Below are positions 8,463 to 17,215 of a stretch of 64,000 bases of DNA, in pieces; position 1 is the first letter of the stretch, and the number at the start of each line of letters is the position of its first letter. Below the pieces are notes generated by a model that was not told the origin of the DNA, made no database searches, and saw only the letters and a program-made list of their open reading frames with translations. The translations under genes and the position numbers were made by a program. The DNA lies in contig JBEKPS010000002.1 in NCBI GenBank assembly GCA_049520515.1, positions 186,001 through 250,000 of the forward strand, in the 5' to 3' direction. The stretch comes from JAFAMS01 sp049520515. Its GTDB lineage: Bacteria > Vulcanimicrobiota > Vulcanimicrobiia > Vulcanimicrobiales > Vulcanimicrobiaceae.

Positions 8463-9805
8463 CCGCCGCTTGCGAGTGCCTTTTCGAGATCACCGAGCGC
8501 GCCGTCGAGTGCTTCCAAGCCGCGGTCGAGCTCGGCTTTAGAGATCGTTAGCGGTGGTGCAATCGCCGCAAAGTTGTAACGCACCAGCACCCATGCGCCG
8601 CGTTGCCGCAAGCCGGCGTTGAACGCCGACATCGCGCTCGGCTGCATGCTCTGCCACGGCACGACCGGCTCGCGCGTCGTGCGGTCCTTGACCAGCTCGA
8701 TCCCAAAGAATGCGCCGACACCGCGGACGTCGCCGACCGATTTGTGCGTCTGCGCAAGCTCCTGGAGACCCTTACGCAGGGGGCCTTCGAGTGCGAGCGC
8801 CTTTTCGAACACATCTTCGTCGCGATATGCGTCGAGCGTCGCAAGACCCGCCGCCATTGCAATCGGATGGCCGGAATACGTATGTCCCGCCCAAAGTACG
8901 CTGGTGTCGAAGTATTTCGCCAGCTCTTCGCGCAGAATTACGCCGCCGAGCGGTATGTATGCCGACGTGACGCCTTTCGCAAAAACAATGGCATCGGGCA
9001 TAACGCCAAAACGATGCGCTGCGAAAGCCGCGCCGGTCCGTCCGAAGCCGGTCATGACTTCATCGAAGATCAGCGCGATGCCGTACTTATCGCAAATCTT
9101 GCGTAGCCCAGCCAGGTACCCGTCGGGATAGACGATGATTCCGTTGCTGCCGACGACCGCTTCGATCAGAATCGCACCAACGCGCTCAGGATTTTCGTAC
9201 GCGAGGATCAGCTCGACGTGCTCGAGGGCGCGCTTCGTTTCTTCGAGGGGATCGTTCGTCGAGAATGGACTGCGATACGGATACGGCGCGAAGAAGCGCA
9301 CCACTCCGGGGATGCCCGGTTCTGCGGCCCAATGCCGGCTCTCGCCCGTTAGTGAACCTGCACCGGCGGTCGAGCCATGAAACGAGCGGTATGCGCTCAG
9401 AATTTTGTTGCGACCGCTGACGAGGCGCACGATCTTGCTGACGTCGTCGATCGCGTCCGCACCACCGGTGGTGAAGAGGACGCGGCCGCCATTCGGCCAT
9501 CCAACCATTTCGACGAGGCGCTCGGCAAGCTCGGCGCGCTTATCGTTCGCCCAGTTCGGCGGCGAGAAGGCGACACGTTCGGCTTGTTCCTTGATCGCAT
9601 CGATGACGCGCGTGTTGCCGTGTCCGAGGTTGACGGCGACTAAACCGGCCGTCATGTCGATGTACTCTTTGCCGTCGGCATCGTAGAGCGTCGAGCCGCG
9701 TGCACGCACGATGACGGGCGGTTGGACGCTGTTTTGGACTACCCAGGGGGAGAGAACGTAGCGAGCGTGCTTTTGCGAGATCGATTCCGACGACGTGGCG
9801 AGCAT
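8459..9805 (-). CDS. Class III PLP-dependent aminotransferase
   Basis: Fold-type I transaminase of the omega-amino-acid group (relatives act on beta-alanine, taurine, GABA or putrescine with pyruvate or 2-oxoglutarate), 448 residues. ATG 9805 is preceded by GGAGG at a normal distance, which rejects the 35-residue longer reading. The Schiff-base lysine is Lys277 in IVFAKGVTSAYIPLGG; the cofactor-binding Asp is in LIFDEVMTGFGRTG. First gene of the leftward operon with the amidohydrolase and sugar-type importer, so it probably deaminates the imported compound or its hydrolysis product. Confidence 0.9.
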   Translation of the reverse strand: MLATSSESISQKHARYVLSPWVVQNSVQPPVIVRARGSTLYDADGKEYIDMTAGLVAVNLGHGNTRVIDAIKEQAERVAFSPPNWANDKRAELAERLVEMVGWPNGGRVLFTTGGADAIDDVSKIVRLVSGRNKILSAYRSFHGSTAGAGSLTGESRHWAAEPGIPGVVRFFAPYPYRSPFSTNDPLEETKRALEHVELILAYENPERVGAILIEAVVGSNGIIVYPDGYLAGLRKICDKYGIALIFDEVMTGFGRTGAAFAAHRFGVMPDAIVFAKGVTSAYIPLGGVILREELAKYFDTSVLWAGHTYSGHPIAMAAGLATLDAYRDEDVFEKALALEGPLRKGLQELAQTHKSVGDVRGVGAFFGIELVKDRTTREPVVPWQSMQPSAMSAFNAGLRQRGAWVLVRYNFAAIAPPLTISKAELDRGLEALDGALGDLEKALASGG

Positions 9806-9908
9806 TGAAACCTCCGAGGCGCTAGCTTCGCCTCCGCCCGTCCGGCTCACTCTCCTGGACGTTAGGCCAAAGCGGCCTGGTATGGGGGGCGCGAACCCCC
9901 GTCCGGTC

Positions 9909-11345
9909 ATGCAAGGGCTCCTAGACGGATATCTCCCCCAATCCCCGGTCTTCGACGAGTTCGCTCACGAAAACGGCGACCCGCGGGCGCACTATCGTCC
10001 GCTCGCCCAGTCGCTTTCAACGCTCGCCGAGACGGACATCGGTCATCGGCTCGCGGAGATCGACTCGACGCTCCTGCAGCGCGGCGTTACCTTCACCGTC
10101 TACTCGGATGCACGCGGAACCGAGCGTGTCTTACCGTTCGATCCGCTTCCGCGAATCATCCCGGCCGGCGAATGGTCGCGTATCTCCGCCGGGCTCGAGC
10201 AGCGCGTTCGCGCGCTGAATGCGTTCCTTTACGACATCTACCACGAGCAGCGCATTGTGTTTGCGCGAAAGATTCCCGCCGAGATCGTCTTCTCGTCGAA
10301 ATTCTACACGCGTGAGATGATCGGTCTCGAACCGCAGGGCGGCGTCTACATTCACGTCTCGGGGATCGACTTGATTCGAGACGGGGCCGGCGAGTATCTC
10401 GTGCTCGAGGACAATCTGCGCACGCCCTCGGGGATCGCGTACGTCCTCGAAAATCGCGAGATTCTCAAGCGGACGTTTCCGCAGTTCTTCCGCGATTACG
10501 TCCCGCGGCCGGTCGACGATTATCCGTCACGTTTGCGCGAAGCGCTCATGAACGTCGCGCCTGCCGGTGTCGACGATCCGACGATCGTGATTCTCACGCC
10601 CGGCATCTACAACTCGGCGTACTTCGAGCACGCGTTGCTCGCGCGGCGCATGGGTGTCGAGCTCGTCGAGGGTCAAGATCTCGTCGTCCACGACAATATC
10701 GTCTACATGAAGACGACGAAGGGTCTCGCGCGCATCGACGTCATCTACCGGCGGATTGACGACGATTACTTGGATCCGCTCTACTTTCGTCCCGATTCTG
10801 CGCTCGGCGCGGCCGGTATCTTCGATTCGTATCGCGCCGGAAACGTCACGCTTGCAAATGCAGTCGGTACCGGCGTCGCTGACGATAAAGCCGTCTATCC
10901 GCACGTTCCGGAGATGATTCGCTTTTACTTGGGCGAGGAGCCGTTGCTCTCGAACGTGCAGACCTTCGATCTCACCGTCGCCTCTCAGCGCCAACACGTC
11001 ATCGAGAATCTCGAGCGGCTCGTCGTCAAACGCACGGCGGCGTCCGGCGGTTACGGGATGCTGATTGGCCCGGCTTCGACCAAATCCGAACGCGAAACGT
11101 TTGCGGAAGCAATTGAAGCGCACCCACGCGACTTTATCGCCCAGCCGGTTATCGAGCTTTCATCGCACCCGACCTTGATCGAAAATGACGTGTCACCGCG
11201 GCGCATCGATTTGCGGCCTTTCGTCTTATACGGGCGGACGATTGATTGTCCGCCGGCTGCCCTCACGCGCGTGGCGCTCGAATCGGGCTCGCTCGTCGTC
11301 AATTCTTCGCAAGGCGGCGGCAGCAAGGACACGTGGGTTCTGTAA
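9909..11345 (+). CDS. Circularly permuted ATP-grasp protein (DUF404/DUF407)
   Basis: ATP-dependent carboxylate-amine ligase-like protein of the CP_ATPgrasp_1/2 family, 478 residues from ATG 9909 (family length about 470-480). The first 114 bases of the longer reading overlap the divergent aminotransferase leader and add no family sequence. Recognisable blocks are FYDEF-like FDEFAHENGDPRAH at the N-terminus, LVLEDNLRTPSGIAYVLENR in the middle and KRTAASGGYGMLIGP late. It heads a three-gene cassette with alpha-E and transglutaminase-like genes; the alpha-E start overlaps its stop (TAATG). Published genome-context work proposes that such cassettes make or cut amide bonds in peptides. The true substrate is unknown. 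Confidence 0.9.
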   Translation: MQGLLDGYLPQSPVFDEFAHENGDPRAHYRPLAQSLSTLAETDIGHRLAEIDSTLLQRGVTFTVYSDARGTERVLPFDPLPRIIPAGEWSRISAGLEQRVRALNAFLYDIYHEQRIVFARKIPAEIVFSSKFYTREMIGLEPQGGVYIHVSGIDLIRDGAGEYLVLEDNLRTPSGIAYVLENREILKRTFPQFFRDYVPRPVDDYPSRLREALMNVAPAGVDDPTIVILTPGIYNSAYFEHALLARRMGVELVEGQDLVVHDNIVYMKTTKGLARIDVIYRRIDDDYLDPLYFRPDSALGAAGIFDSYRAGNVTLANAVGTGVADDKAVYPHVPEMIRFYLGEEPLLSNVQTFDLTVASQRQHVIENLERLVVKRTAASGGYGMLIGPASTKSERETFAEAIEAHPRDFIAQPVIELSSHPTLIENDVSPRRIDLRPFVLYGRTIDCPPAALTRVALESGSLVVNSSQGGGSKDTWVL

Positions 11346-12277
11346 TGCTGAGCCGTGTCGCCGAATCGCTGTGGTGGCTGAGTCGCAATCTCGAACGCGC
11401 CGAGACCTTGGCGCGTATTCTCGACGTCAACTACTCGCGAACGATGGATCGTTATAACGGCCGCGAGTCTCTTCGGCATTGGAAAGTCGTTCTGGACGTC
11501 GCCGGAATGCAAACCGATTTGGATCTGATCCCCGAAGCGAGCGTGCCGGCCACGGCGCTGCACTATTGTACGTACTCGCGCGAGAACCGTACCTCGATCG
11601 TCTCGTGCATTCAGATCGCACGTTCGAATGCGCTCTACGTTCGGTCCGAGCTTTCCAGCGAGATGTGGGAAGCGATCAACGGACTCTATCTCTTCGTCGA
11701 AGCGTCGTCGCCAAAAACCCTGGCACGTGAAGGACCGTCATCATTTCTTCGGCACGTACGGGACGTCACTCAAGCATTGAGCGGCATCGTCGACGCGACG
11801 CTGGTCCGCGACGAGCTCTGGGATTTTTTACATATGGGCCGTCACGTCGAACGCGCCTACGTTACGAGTCGCGTGCTGCGAGCCCAAGCCGGTAGCGATC
11901 TCGCGCAAGAAGTCCAAACCGTTTTGCAGATGTGCTGCGCCAGCGAACCGTTCGCACGCGTTCCGCATTCATCGCCCGAACCGGATCGCGTCATCGCCTT
12001 CCTGTTGCTCGATCCGGCGTTCCCGCGTTCCGTGCGTTATGCGTTGCGCGAGGTCGACAGCTCGCTGCACCGTGTGTCCTCAACGTTGGCCGGTACGTTC
12101 AGCAACGATGCGGAGCGGGTCTTGGGACGCCTGCTGGCGATGCTCGATTTCGCGCACGCCGGCGAGATCGCAAGCGAAGGCGTCGCGACTTTCGCACAAG
12201 TGATCTGCCGCAGGCTTGAAGAGCTCTCGTCAGCGGTCGAGCACATTTACTTCCCACGTATTCCGGTGGCATCGTAG
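11345..12277 (+). CDS. Alpha-E domain protein (DUF403)
   Basis: All-helical alpha-E protein, 310 residues from ATG 11345, which shares its A with the upstream TAA. The start MLSRVAESLWWLSRNLERAE is the hallmark of the family. Later helices carry DELWDFLHMGRHVERAYVTS, a second internal copy of the R-x-x-E-R-A pattern, consistent with a duplicated helical unit. The family has no established activity and nearly always sits beside a circularly permuted ATP-grasp protein and a transglutaminase-like protein, as here, so it is probably a scaffold or a partner in their reaction. Confidence 0.92.
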   Translation: MLSRVAESLWWLSRNLERAETLARILDVNYSRTMDRYNGRESLRHWKVVLDVAGMQTDLDLIPEASVPATALHYCTYSRENRTSIVSCIQIARSNALYVRSELSSEMWEAINGLYLFVEASSPKTLAREGPSSFLRHVRDVTQALSGIVDATLVRDELWDFLHMGRHVERAYVTSRVLRAQAGSDLAQEVQTVLQMCCASEPFARVPHSSPEPDRVIAFLLLDPAFPRSVRYALREVDSSLHRVSSTLAGTFSNDAERVLGRLLAMLDFAHAGEIASEGVATFAQVICRRLEELSSAVEHIYFPRIPVAS

Positions 12278-12280
12278 ACG

Positions 12281-13180
12281 GTGCAATTCACGATTCGTCA
12301 TCAAACGACGTACCGCTACGCGGAACCGATTCACGAGAGCTATACCGTTTGTCATTTGCAGCCGTTCAGCGACGTCGAGCAGTATTGCACCCACTTCGAG
12401 TTGAGCAGCGTTCCGCGCGCGAAGGTATTTACGTACAACGACCGTTTCGGCAATCGCGTCCACCATTTCTCCGTGATTCCAGAGCATCCGATGCTTGTGA
12501 TCTCAGCGCGTTCGACCGTCGTCACCGCGCGCGCGGAAGATGGAACGCACGCGTCAGCCGACGCATCACGGCGGGCGTTGCTCGCCGACGCTCAGCTCGT
12601 TTCGCTGTATGATTTTCTGCAGCCGAGCCCGCTCATCGAATTCGGGCCGGATCTGGCCGCGCTTTCGAGTGAGATTGGCGAACCGTCCGAGGATTTGCTG
12701 GCGTGGTACGTGCACGCGGGGACGTACATCAAGGAGAATTTTGAATACATCAAGCGCGCCACCACCGTTCGCACCACGGTCGCGGAATCGGTTCGGTTGC
12801 GCGCCGGCGTCTGTCAGGACTTCGCGCACGTGCTGATCGCACTGTGCCGGCACAACGCGATTCCGGCGCGCTACGTCAGCGGATATATTTTCAGCGGCCA
12901 GCCTGATTCGGTGCTCGGAGCCGAAGCTTCGCACGCATGGTGCGAGGCCTATCTTCCGCCCTTAGGCTGGGTCGGCTACGATCCGACGAACGCGAAGCTG
13001 GTCAACGACTACTTCGTGAAGATCGCCCTCGGCCGCGACTATCGCGATGTCAGTCCGGTGCGCGGCGTCTACAAAGGTCTTGCGCAAAGCACGATGTCCG
13101 TCAACGTTGCCTTGGACGAGCTTTACGACGCCGAGCGCGAGATCGAACTTGAAGCGCTTCACGAGCAACAACAGCAGTAG
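12281..13180 (+). CDS. Transglutaminase-like protease/amidase
   Basis: Papain-fold thiol enzyme, 299 residues from GTG 12281. The N-terminal third (FTIRHQTTYRYAEPIHESY) is the Bact_transglu_N domain, and the catalytic triad is visible as Cys178 in GVCQDFAHV, His218 in ASHAWCEAYL and Asp234 in GYDPTN. Enzymes of this fold hydrolyse or form amide bonds, and this one probably acts on the product of the neighbouring ATP-grasp protein. No signal peptide is evident, so it is likely cytoplasmic. The C-terminus ends in a Gln run. Its stop abuts that of the convergent pilus-type operon. Confidence 0.92.
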   Translation: MQFTIRHQTTYRYAEPIHESYTVCHLQPFSDVEQYCTHFELSSVPRAKVFTYNDRFGNRVHHFSVIPEHPMLVISARSTVVTARAEDGTHASADASRRALLADAQLVSLYDFLQPSPLIEFGPDLAALSSEIGEPSEDLLAWYVHAGTYIKENFEYIKRATTVRTTVAESVRLRAGVCQDFAHVLIALCRHNAIPARYVSGYIFSGQPDSVLGAEASHAWCEAYLPPLGWVGYDPTNAKLVNDYFVKIALGRDYRDVSPVRGVYKGLAQSTMSVNVALDELYDAEREIELEALHEQQQQ

Positions 13181-15325
13181 CTAGCGCGACGGGAACGTTT
13201 GACGTTCGATCGTCATGCCCGGCAGAATTGCAAGCTCGACGTCATCGCCGAGCGCGCGCACCGGTCCAGGGCTGAGCTCACGTGGGAGCGTGGCAGGGTC
13301 GATCGAGAGCGTCGCATTTTCCGGAATCGGTTGCCGCGGGAAGAAGAACGTGCCGTCTGCGTTCGTTTGTACGGCGATGTCGCCCGGCTCGATCAGCACG
13401 GTGATTCCGGCCAGCGAGAAATCGGAGGGAACGATCGCGGTTGGCGCGAGCGTCACGTGGCCTTTTACGGCTTGCTCCGGATAGAGCGGGAGCGAAACGG
13501 TATCGCCGGCGGCTTCGACCGTTACGTCCGTGTCCGGCGAACCCGCCGATCCATCGACGCTCTCCGCGGAAAAACGATGCGGCCCCCTCGTTACTTGAAT
13601 CGTGAACGACGATGTGGCGCGCGTTCCGGCCGGTGAGCCATCGACGAACACGCGCACAGCGTGCGCCGGCGCGCCTTCGAGACGAATGTTTGCGGGCACC
13701 ATCGGTTGGCTCGATGTGCGGCGACGTCCAATCGACGCCGCGAGCCCGAGATGCAGCCGATATGGACCCTCGGCCGACGGCCGCAGCGTCGCTTCAACTG
13801 AAAACATCCGACTCACCGGAACCGAGACACCGCCAATTGGGCCGGCTTTACCGCCGCTCGGAAATCCGACGCCGGTCACGAGATTCAGTCCGGGACGATT
13901 CGAGCGCGCTTCGATGAACGATTCGGCGTCGCCGAGCGCGTTGATCGATTGTGCATCGATCGTCACAGCCGGAAAATAATACGTACCTTCGAGTCCGCTG
14001 GCGCGAGAAACGCCCGGGACGGTGTAGCCTTGCACATCCGCGTTCGTGGTGTGATACGCGACCGAGCCCGAAATCTCGTGGTTTGTCGCGGTGATGCCGG
14101 CAACGAAATTCTGCGAGTGCGTCGAGATGCCGAGATACGGCCCGAACGGTGTCAGCGGCGTCTCTTCGAAACCGGCGACGACGGTCGTTGCATTGCTGAG
14201 CTGATGCCCGACATCGACGCGGATCGGCGCGTCGTTCGGTCCGAGCGGCAAGGTGCGCGACGCATACGTCACGGCCGTTTCGAGGAACGTGCGTCCGCGC
14301 GTGCGTGCGCCGAATCCCATACCGAAGCCGCGACTGCCGATGATGAACTCACGCGAGTAATCACCCCACGGTTCGTGCCAGACTGCGAAGCGGCGCATCA
14401 ACATCTCGGCGTAGGAAGAACCGTGCATCAGCACGTCGAGCGTGTCGCTCGTTCCGTTGCTCGGATTCGAGAGCACGGTGCCGAAGCTGGAGTAACCGTC
14501 GTCGAGGCGCCGTCCGATGAACGCGTCGTGACCGGAGTTTCCGTCGTGGAGATCGACGCCTTCGTAAACGCCGCCGCCGAGGATCAATCCCGCAAGCGGA
14601 TCGCTGATATAGCCGATGCTCGCGTTGCGCTGCGCGTTTCCGACGATGATAGTCGCGTCCGGCGGACCGACTTGATTGATGCCGGATGAGTCGAGCCGCG
14701 TCGCAAGAAACGAGCCGTTCGTTTCACCTTGAATATTCAGCACATTGGCCGAACCGATGCGATCGAGCGACAGTAGAACGCGCCCGGCATTTGCCGCGGC
14801 GCCGTCCCCGCCATTGGAATTCGTGCGATTAACGCGTGGCGTCGCGGTCGGATGCGGCGTGGGCGAAGCGGGTATTTCCGTTATTTGCGTGTCGCTCGAA
14901 AGATCTCGCGGACGACGAAAGACCAGCTTTCCCGTGTTGGACGCTGAGAGGCTCAATCCGAACAGTTTTGCCGCGTCGGGCGCGTCGAGATAAACCTGTC
15001 CATTGCGGTCGATCGGCGACTCCGCGAACATCGCGTGTGAGTCCCCGTTCTCGTCGACGGTGCGCGAACCAATCGTCAGAGTCAAGGCGCGATCGTGTCC
15101 GCTGATGATGGTGGTAGTGCTCGTGCGGACGACCTTCCAATCCAGTGCGCGCGCGAGCGAGCTCAGCGCAACGAGCGGCGCTTTTCCGCTGCGTTCGACC
15201 GCAGTTCCCTCGAGTCGCGTGTCGTCCAGCCAGACAAGAGATTTTGTCGTTCCCTGCGCGCCGGCGGGCGCGATGCTTCCGAGCAGCGCGATGCTGAGTG
15301 CAAGGAGTGCGGCAAGTGCACGCAT
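13181..15325 (-). CDS. Large secreted barrel-like protein, probable usher analogue of the SCPU-type operon
   Basis: 714 residues with a clear signal peptide (cleavage after PAGAQ). Residues about 28-145 resemble a pair of copper-amine-oxidase-N/stalk modules (VWLDDTRLEG; APLVALSSLARALDWKV; VYLDAPDAAKLFGL). A Pro/Thr linker follows (SPTPHPTATPRV), then about 350 residues of alternating polar/hydrophobic strands rich in Gly, Ser and Asn, as expected for an outer-membrane beta barrel. The C-terminal part has PEGA-like (RVFVDGSPAGTR) and carboxypeptidase-regulatory-like (TNADGTFFFPRQPI) modules. It is the last gene of an operon with two subunits and a PapD-like chaperone, where a canonical usher would be expected. 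I cannot see the usual PapC/FimD-type domain order, so its role as the secretion pore is inference. Confidence 0.6.
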   Translation of the reverse strand: MRALAALLALSIALLGSIAPAGAQGTTKSLVWLDDTRLEGTAVERSGKAPLVALSSLARALDWKVVRTSTTTIISGHDRALTLTIGSRTVDENGDSHAMFAESPIDRNGQVYLDAPDAAKLFGLSLSASNTGKLVFRRPRDLSSDTQITEIPASPTPHPTATPRVNRTNSNGGDGAAANAGRVLLSLDRIGSANVLNIQGETNGSFLATRLDSSGINQVGPPDATIIVGNAQRNASIGYISDPLAGLILGGGVYEGVDLHDGNSGHDAFIGRRLDDGYSSFGTVLSNPSNGTSDTLDVLMHGSSYAEMLMRRFAVWHEPWGDYSREFIIGSRGFGMGFGARTRGRTFLETAVTYASRTLPLGPNDAPIRVDVGHQLSNATTVVAGFEETPLTPFGPYLGISTHSQNFVAGITATNHEISGSVAYHTTNADVQGYTVPGVSRASGLEGTYYFPAVTIDAQSINALGDAESFIEARSNRPGLNLVTGVGFPSGGKAGPIGGVSVPVSRMFSVEATLRPSAEGPYRLHLGLAASIGRRRTSSQPMVPANIRLEGAPAHAVRVFVDGSPAGTRATSSFTIQVTRGPHRFSAESVDGSAGSPDTDVTVEAAGDTVSLPLYPEQAVKGHVTLAPTAIVPSDFSLAGITVLIEPGDIAVQTNADGTFFFPRQPIPENATLSIDPATLPRELSPGPVRALGDDVELAILPGMTIERQTFPSR

Positions 15326-15326
15326 C

Positions 15327-15836
15327 TTACGGCGCGTTTGCCGTGACGGTCAGACTCGTTGCGGTGTACGAAGGATCGCCGGGGAACGCGGTTGCGTCGG
15401 CGGTATCGTCCAAGAACAGCGAGACGCTGAAGGTGACCGTCTTGTTGTTCGAATTCGAGGCGATCGTCGCGCATGTAACGGCGCTCGAGCCCAGCCGCAC
15501 GGTACCGGAGGACGAAAAAATTCCTGAGGGATCGGAGCTAGCGCTGCAGAGCGCATAAAATGCATTTTGCGAAATCGTCGCGCCCGTCGATCCGGTGACT
15601 TTGGGTGCGGTGACCGTAATTGAGCCCTGGTTTGCGTTCGTCGTGATTTCAAGCGAAAACGAGCAGCTTTCCGAGCCGGGGAGTTGCGAGTGCGTGATGT
15701 CGACGACCGAAAACCCGATGCTCCCGGTGCACAGCTTCGTGAACGACGTAATCTTAGCGGTCGCTGCGTCGGCGTTTCCGAACGTCGCGGCGGAGATAAG
15801 AGCTATCGTGAAGAGTGAGACGAGCAGCCGGCGCAT
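15327..15836 (-). CDS. Secreted SCPU-like second subunit or tip protein
   Basis: 169 residues with a signal peptide (cleavage after GNADA). The mature part is a small all-beta protein with four Cys (KLCTGSIGF, GSESCSFSL, YALCSASS, AVTCATIA) that could form two disulfides. The terminal pattern DPSYTATSLTVTANAP resembles the last strand of spore-coat-U (SCPU) subunits. It starts one base after the chaperone stop and ends one base before the barrel-like gene, so all are made together. It may be a minor pilin or tip adhesin; the family assignment rests on position and beta-strand pattern. Confidence 0.6.
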   Translation of the reverse strand: MRRLLVSLFTIALISAATFGNADAATAKITSFTKLCTGSIGFSVVDITHSQLPGSESCSFSLEITTNANQGSITVTAPKVTGSTGATISQNAFYALCSASSDPSGIFSSSGTVRLGSSAVTCATIASNSNNKTVTFSVSLFLDDTADATAFPGDPSYTATSLTVTANAP

Positions 15837-15837
15837 G

Positions 15838-16632
15838 CTATCGCACCGTAAACTGCGTCATCCCCTGAATCAACGAACTGCCGCCGTAATCGATCGTGAG
15901 CGCGAGCGCGTAATTGCCCGGCGTCAGATCTGAGAACGTGCGCGTGTAAAGACGGGGATTTCCGGCGAAGATCGCCGGGGTGCTGTCGTCGCGCGACTGG
16001 ACGATGCGTCCGCCTTGCGCGATCTGAAGGTGAATTTGGGGACGAAGATAGGTTTCGCCGTCGTTCGACATGCGCGCGACGAGCCGAATATTGCCGCCGC
16101 CGGCGTCTTCCACTCGCAGCGTCGTGAGTTTCAGATGCTTGCGCGCGCTACCGACGGTTTCGTAAACGAGAATGTTGGCGCCGACGCCGAACGATCCGGC
16201 CGGTCCTTCGGCGCTTGTCGCGCGAATAAAGTAACCGCCCCAATGATCGCCGATTGCCGACGGAAACGTTGACGGAAGATCCAGCGTCAACGTCATCTCT
16301 TGCGTCTGGCCCGGTGCGAGCGTGAACTCGTTGCCTGATAGATGAAGGTACGGGTCGACCGACGAGACGCCGGTGAGGCCGGGCTTGCCGGTTTTCACCG
16401 TGCCGTCCACGTTTGAAGACCAATCGATTTGGTTCGCGTTGACGCGTGCAGCTTGCGTTCCGGTGTTCTTGACGATCACGTGGGCGCTGGCTTGTTGGCC
16501 GGGCGCGATTGCAAACTGCACGATCAGCGGTTGAACCGAGATCTGGAGGCCGGGCGCGGTTTGCGCCCGGACCCCCAGTGGTGCAAGCGCGATCAATGCG
16601 ACCGTGAGCGCGCTTACGATGCTGCGGCGCAT
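15838..16632 (-). CDS. Periplasmic pilus-type chaperone (PapD-like)
   Basis: 264 residues from ATG 16632, one base after the SCPU stop; a longer reading from 16800 runs back into that gene and is rejected. The signal peptide ends at VRAQ. Two immunoglobulin-like halves are visible: the first opens LQISVQPLIVQFAIAPGQQA and continues HVIVKNTGTQAARV, the usual G1/A1-strand region of pilus chaperones; the second ends with PGNYALALTIDYGG. Such chaperones hold unfolded subunits by donor-strand complementation. Operon position between two subunit genes supports this. Confidence 0.78.
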   Translation of the reverse strand: MRRSIVSALTVALIALAPLGVRAQTAPGLQISVQPLIVQFAIAPGQQASAHVIVKNTGTQAARVNANQIDWSSNVDGTVKTGKPGLTGVSSVDPYLHLSGNEFTLAPGQTQEMTLTLDLPSTFPSAIGDHWGGYFIRATSAEGPAGSFGVGANILVYETVGSARKHLKLTTLRVEDAGGGNIRLVARMSNDGETYLRPQIHLQIAQGGRIVQSRDDSTPAIFAGNPRLYTRTFSDLTPGNYALALTIDYGGSSLIQGMTQFTVR

Positions 16633-16633
16633 C

Positions 16634-17215
16634 TTAGTTGGCGGTTGCCGTCGCCGTGAAGTTGCTCGCGGCGTAGGTGTCGGCGGGTACGAGGCTCGCG
16701 TCGAGCGATAGCGCGACGGCGAGGCTGTAGTTGGCGATGATCTCGCCGGTCCACGATTGGCATGCGACTGCCGACGTGGAGAGCGCCGTATTGCTGGCAA
16801 GCGTTCCAGCCGTTCCCGCGTTCGTGGGGCTGCCGGTCACGCCGCCGGTGCAGGTCATCTCCCAGGCCGTGGCCGGGATGACGCCGGTGCCGGTGCCGGT
16901 GATCGCCGCAGCCGTGATCGCGACGGACGTCCCGCCGGTATCGGTCTTGGAGCTGCGAAATGTGCCGGCCAGGGTCGCGGTATTCGTGCAGGCGACGAAT
17001 CCGGAAATCGCCGCGCCGACGTTGCAGCTGATGTTGCTGCCGGTGGAATACGTGACGCCGATGGTGGCTTGAACGCCGGCCGTGACGGCGACTGAAACGT
17101 TTGCGGTGTTGGAGGCTGCCGCTGCCGGAGCGCAGAGCGTTCCGAAGGCGAGCGCAACCGAAGGGACGATCGCGAGGCCTAGTTTGGCGAGCCCACCGCG
17201 CTTGCGAGGAAGCAT
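16634..17215 (-). CDS. Spore-coat-U (SCPU) domain pilin-like subunit
   Basis: 193 residues with a strong ribosome site (GGAG about seven bases before ATG 17215) and a signal peptide ending CAPAAAA. The mature chain opens SNTANVSVAVTAGVQATIG and ends DASLVPADTYAASNFTATA, matching the SCPU/CsuA-B pattern in which the last strand reads (V)PAGTY-x-D-T-(V)T. Cys pairs in NISCNVGAAI, VACTN, MTCTG and VACQSW could form disulfides. First gene of the operon, so probably the major structural subunit, exported and polymerised on the surface. Confidence 0.75.
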   Translation of the reverse strand: MLPRKRGGLAKLGLAIVPSVALAFGTLCAPAAAASNTANVSVAVTAGVQATIGVTYSTGSNISCNVGAAISGFVACTNTATLAGTFRSSKTDTGGTSVAITAAAITGTGTGVIPATAWEMTCTGGVTGSPTNAGTAGTLASNTALSTSAVACQSWTGEIIANYSLAVALSLDASLVPADTYAASNFTATATAN

